From NCBI GenBank assembly GCA_017503865.1, contig JAFVSI010000009.1, positions 72,171-112,206 on the forward strand: a stretch of DNA of 40,036 nucleotides, in the 5' to 3' direction. This stretch comes from Clostridia bacterium. GTDB taxonomy: Bacteria; Bacillota; Clostridia; Oscillospirales; CAG-272. This document shows positions 38,904-40,036 of this stretch, piece by piece; within the stretch, counting starts at the first letter, position 1, and each line of letters starts with the position of its first letter. Below the pieces are notes generated by a model. The model was not told the origin of the DNA and made no database searches. It saw only the letters and a program-made list of their open reading frames with translations. The position numbers and the translations under genes were made by a program.

Positions 38904-38936
38904 AAAAGGATAAGCTTCAAAGAAGCTTATCCTTTT
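38904..38936. terminator. Bidirectional terminator after the mgl operon
   Basis: Perfect 15-bp stem AAAAGGATAAGCTTC / GAAGCTTATCCTTTT around AAA, serving the mgl operon and the convergent permease gene. Confidence 0.9.
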
Positions 38937-38945
38937 AATTTTCAC

Positions 38946-39836
38946 TTAAAACAACGCACCAAGCGGTGTTATGTCAACAATTATTCCCGAAAGGGCACCT
39001 ATGCACCACAAAAGAAGTATTATGCGGAGCGAGTCGCGTAGAGGACGGTTATTGCGAAGAAGAATGGCAACTCCGACACCCGCACCTACGAGGAGTCCCG
39101 AGAGCATAGAGCCTATGCTTATTATGCCATCGAGATAAAGCTCGGTGATAATAATTGACGCGGCACAGTTTGGAATAAGGCCAACCGTTGCCGAAAGAAT
39201 ATTTCCGAGTATCGGGCGGTCAAGGATTATGGCGGAAAGCTTGTCCTCACCGACTCCGTGAATTACAAGATTTAAAATAAACGTAAATATAAGTATAAAA
39301 AGAGTTATGCTTGCCGTGTGGCGAAGTGCCGACACCACAAAATGCTCGTTACAGCGACAGCCTTCACGCTCGCAAAAATCTTCAATGCAAGGCTCGGTGT
39401 CGGGCGAATGTCTCTTTTTTCTTATTGCACTCGTAATAATGTCTATGAGAAATCCTGCAATCAGGGCGACCGTGACCTTTGTGGCAATTACCTTTATAAC
39501 GAGAGAGAAGGGAGCCCCCCTTGAAATAAGTATCGGGAGCATTTCGTCGGACGTTGAGAGCCATATGGCAATAAGAGTTCCTGCCGTTATGACACGTCCC
39601 GTATATAGACCGGTCGAGGCGGCGGAAAAACCGCATTGCGGAAGCACGCCCAAAAGAGAGCCGACAAGAGGGCCAAATTTTCCTGAGCGGTTGAGCCATA
39701 TTTCAGCCGCGTTTCCCGACTTGTGCTCGAGAAATTCCATAAATAAATACGTTAAAAACAAAAAGGGAATTACAATGACAGTATCTTTAAGCGTATGTAA
39801 TAGTATCTCTGGTATATGATGTAAAAGCTCTTCCAA
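38946..39836 (-). CDS. Putative manganese/arsenic-type efflux permease
   Basis: A 296-residue polytopic membrane protein of the group annotated as putative manganese transporter or arsenic efflux protein. The hallmarks FLTYLFMEFLEHKSG, FGPLVGSLLGVLPQCGFSAA (about 52-71), WLSTSDEMLPILIS and the second-half mirror GLIPNCAASIIITELYLDG show an internal duplication. A cytoplasmic loop with CIEDFCEREGCRCNEH (about 149-164) has four cysteines and could bind metal. The start is TTG at 39836 with AAGGAGA 8 nt upstream. The ion transported is unknown. Confidence 0.8.
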   Translation of the reverse strand: MEELLHHIPEILLHTLKDTVIVIPFLFLTYLFMEFLEHKSGNAAEIWLNRSGKFGPLVGSLLGVLPQCGFSAASTGLYTGRVITAGTLIAIWLSTSDEMLPILISRGAPFSLVIKVIATKVTVALIAGFLIDIITSAIRKKRHSPDTEPCIEDFCEREGCRCNEHFVVSALRHTASITLFILIFTFILNLVIHGVGEDKLSAIILDRPILGNILSATVGLIPNCAASIIITELYLDGIISIGSMLSGLLVGAGVGVAILLRNNRPLRDSLRIILLLWCIGALSGIIVDITPLGALF

Positions 39837-39899
39837 GCTGTTGTCTCCTTTCAGTGTTATTTATGTTTTTTTCAAATTTTGATTTATCGAACGGATTGG

Positions 39900-40036
39900 G
39901 AAAAGGATTAAAAAGTTTTGGTCGAGCTTTTTCAAAAGCTCGCGGAGCTCGAGGTAGCGAAGCGGCATTTCGGTAGTGAATGACAACCCTGTGCGGTTGT
40001 CAGAGCCGAAATGTGACCGAGCCGCAGCGAGAAGAG
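39900..40036. repeat. Structured repeat running off the window
   Basis: Hairpin CGAGCTTTT/AAAAGCTCG (39923-39942) preceded on the minus-strand side by a tail AAAACTTTTTAATCCTTTTCC like that of the repeats at 9644-9920, and a nested palindrome: CATTTCGG (39966-39973) / CCGAAATG (40006-40013) around TGACAACC / GGTTGTCA (39981-40002). No coding potential seen; the end is not in the window. Confidence 0.55.

Overview
The window looks like a chromosomal segment of an anaerobic, spore-forming member of the Clostridia (Bacillota), probably a gut species. Evidence: spoVAD and spoVAE, a glycerol-3-phosphate antiterminator GlpP, DUF1836/DUF6106-type proteins, an mglBAC sugar transporter, short -35/-10 promoters with TTGACA/TATAAT-like boxes, and mobile genes of the TnpX/TnpV type. 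No rRNA, tRNA or CRISPR array was recognised.

Left chromosomal part (1-11.2 kb): the end of tcdA and a flavin reductase; a convergent gap with DnaA-box-like repeats; holA; then the oriC-associated cluster rpmH-rnpA-yidD-yidC-jag. After a double terminator come an SH3-type lipoprotein, an operon lacX-like epimerase/uridine phosphorylase, the spore genes spoVAD-spoVAE, a gap holding two inverted copies of a structured repeat, and an XRE-type regulator.

Accessory part (about 11.2-30.4 kb): an integrative mobilizable element. Its left arm has a large serine recombinase (TnpX-like), a TnpW-like protein, a ParB-like protein, a MOBP-type relaxase and a MobC-like protein, followed by a gene-poor 1.3 kb with a putative oriT, palindromes, direct repeats and an orphan attenuator leader. 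Its right arm has an XRE regulator, a DUF6809 protein and TnpV. Between them lies the cargo: a nine-gene leftward operon for a TasA-like surface fibre system (TetR regulator, membrane-anchored triple-repeat protein, small TasA/camelysin-like protein, SipW-type signal peptidase, three large paralogues with the same SipW-type signal and TasA-like head but different beta-helix tails, a fourth smaller exported protein, and an AP2-domain protein).

The main discovery candidate is the control of that cargo. Directly upstream of the operon two identical 19-bp sites in inverted orientation (cores 27989-28006 and 28251-28268) enclose 244 bp that carry a strong promoter (TTGATT, 17 bp, extended TGG-TATAAT) pointing into the operon. 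A tyrosine recombinase gene (28308-29147) sits 39 bp beyond the second site. This is the layout of a phase-variable invertible promoter, captured here in the ON orientation: a mobile, switchable surface-fibre locus.

Right chromosomal part (30.5-40 kb): a MITE-like repeat, an operon DUF6106/glpP/DUF2156, a divergent DUF1836-PHP phosphoesterase pair, mglBAC for galactose-type sugar uptake with a small membrane protein carrying a Listeria-Bacteroides repeat, a putative manganese/metal efflux permease, and another structured repeat running off the end.
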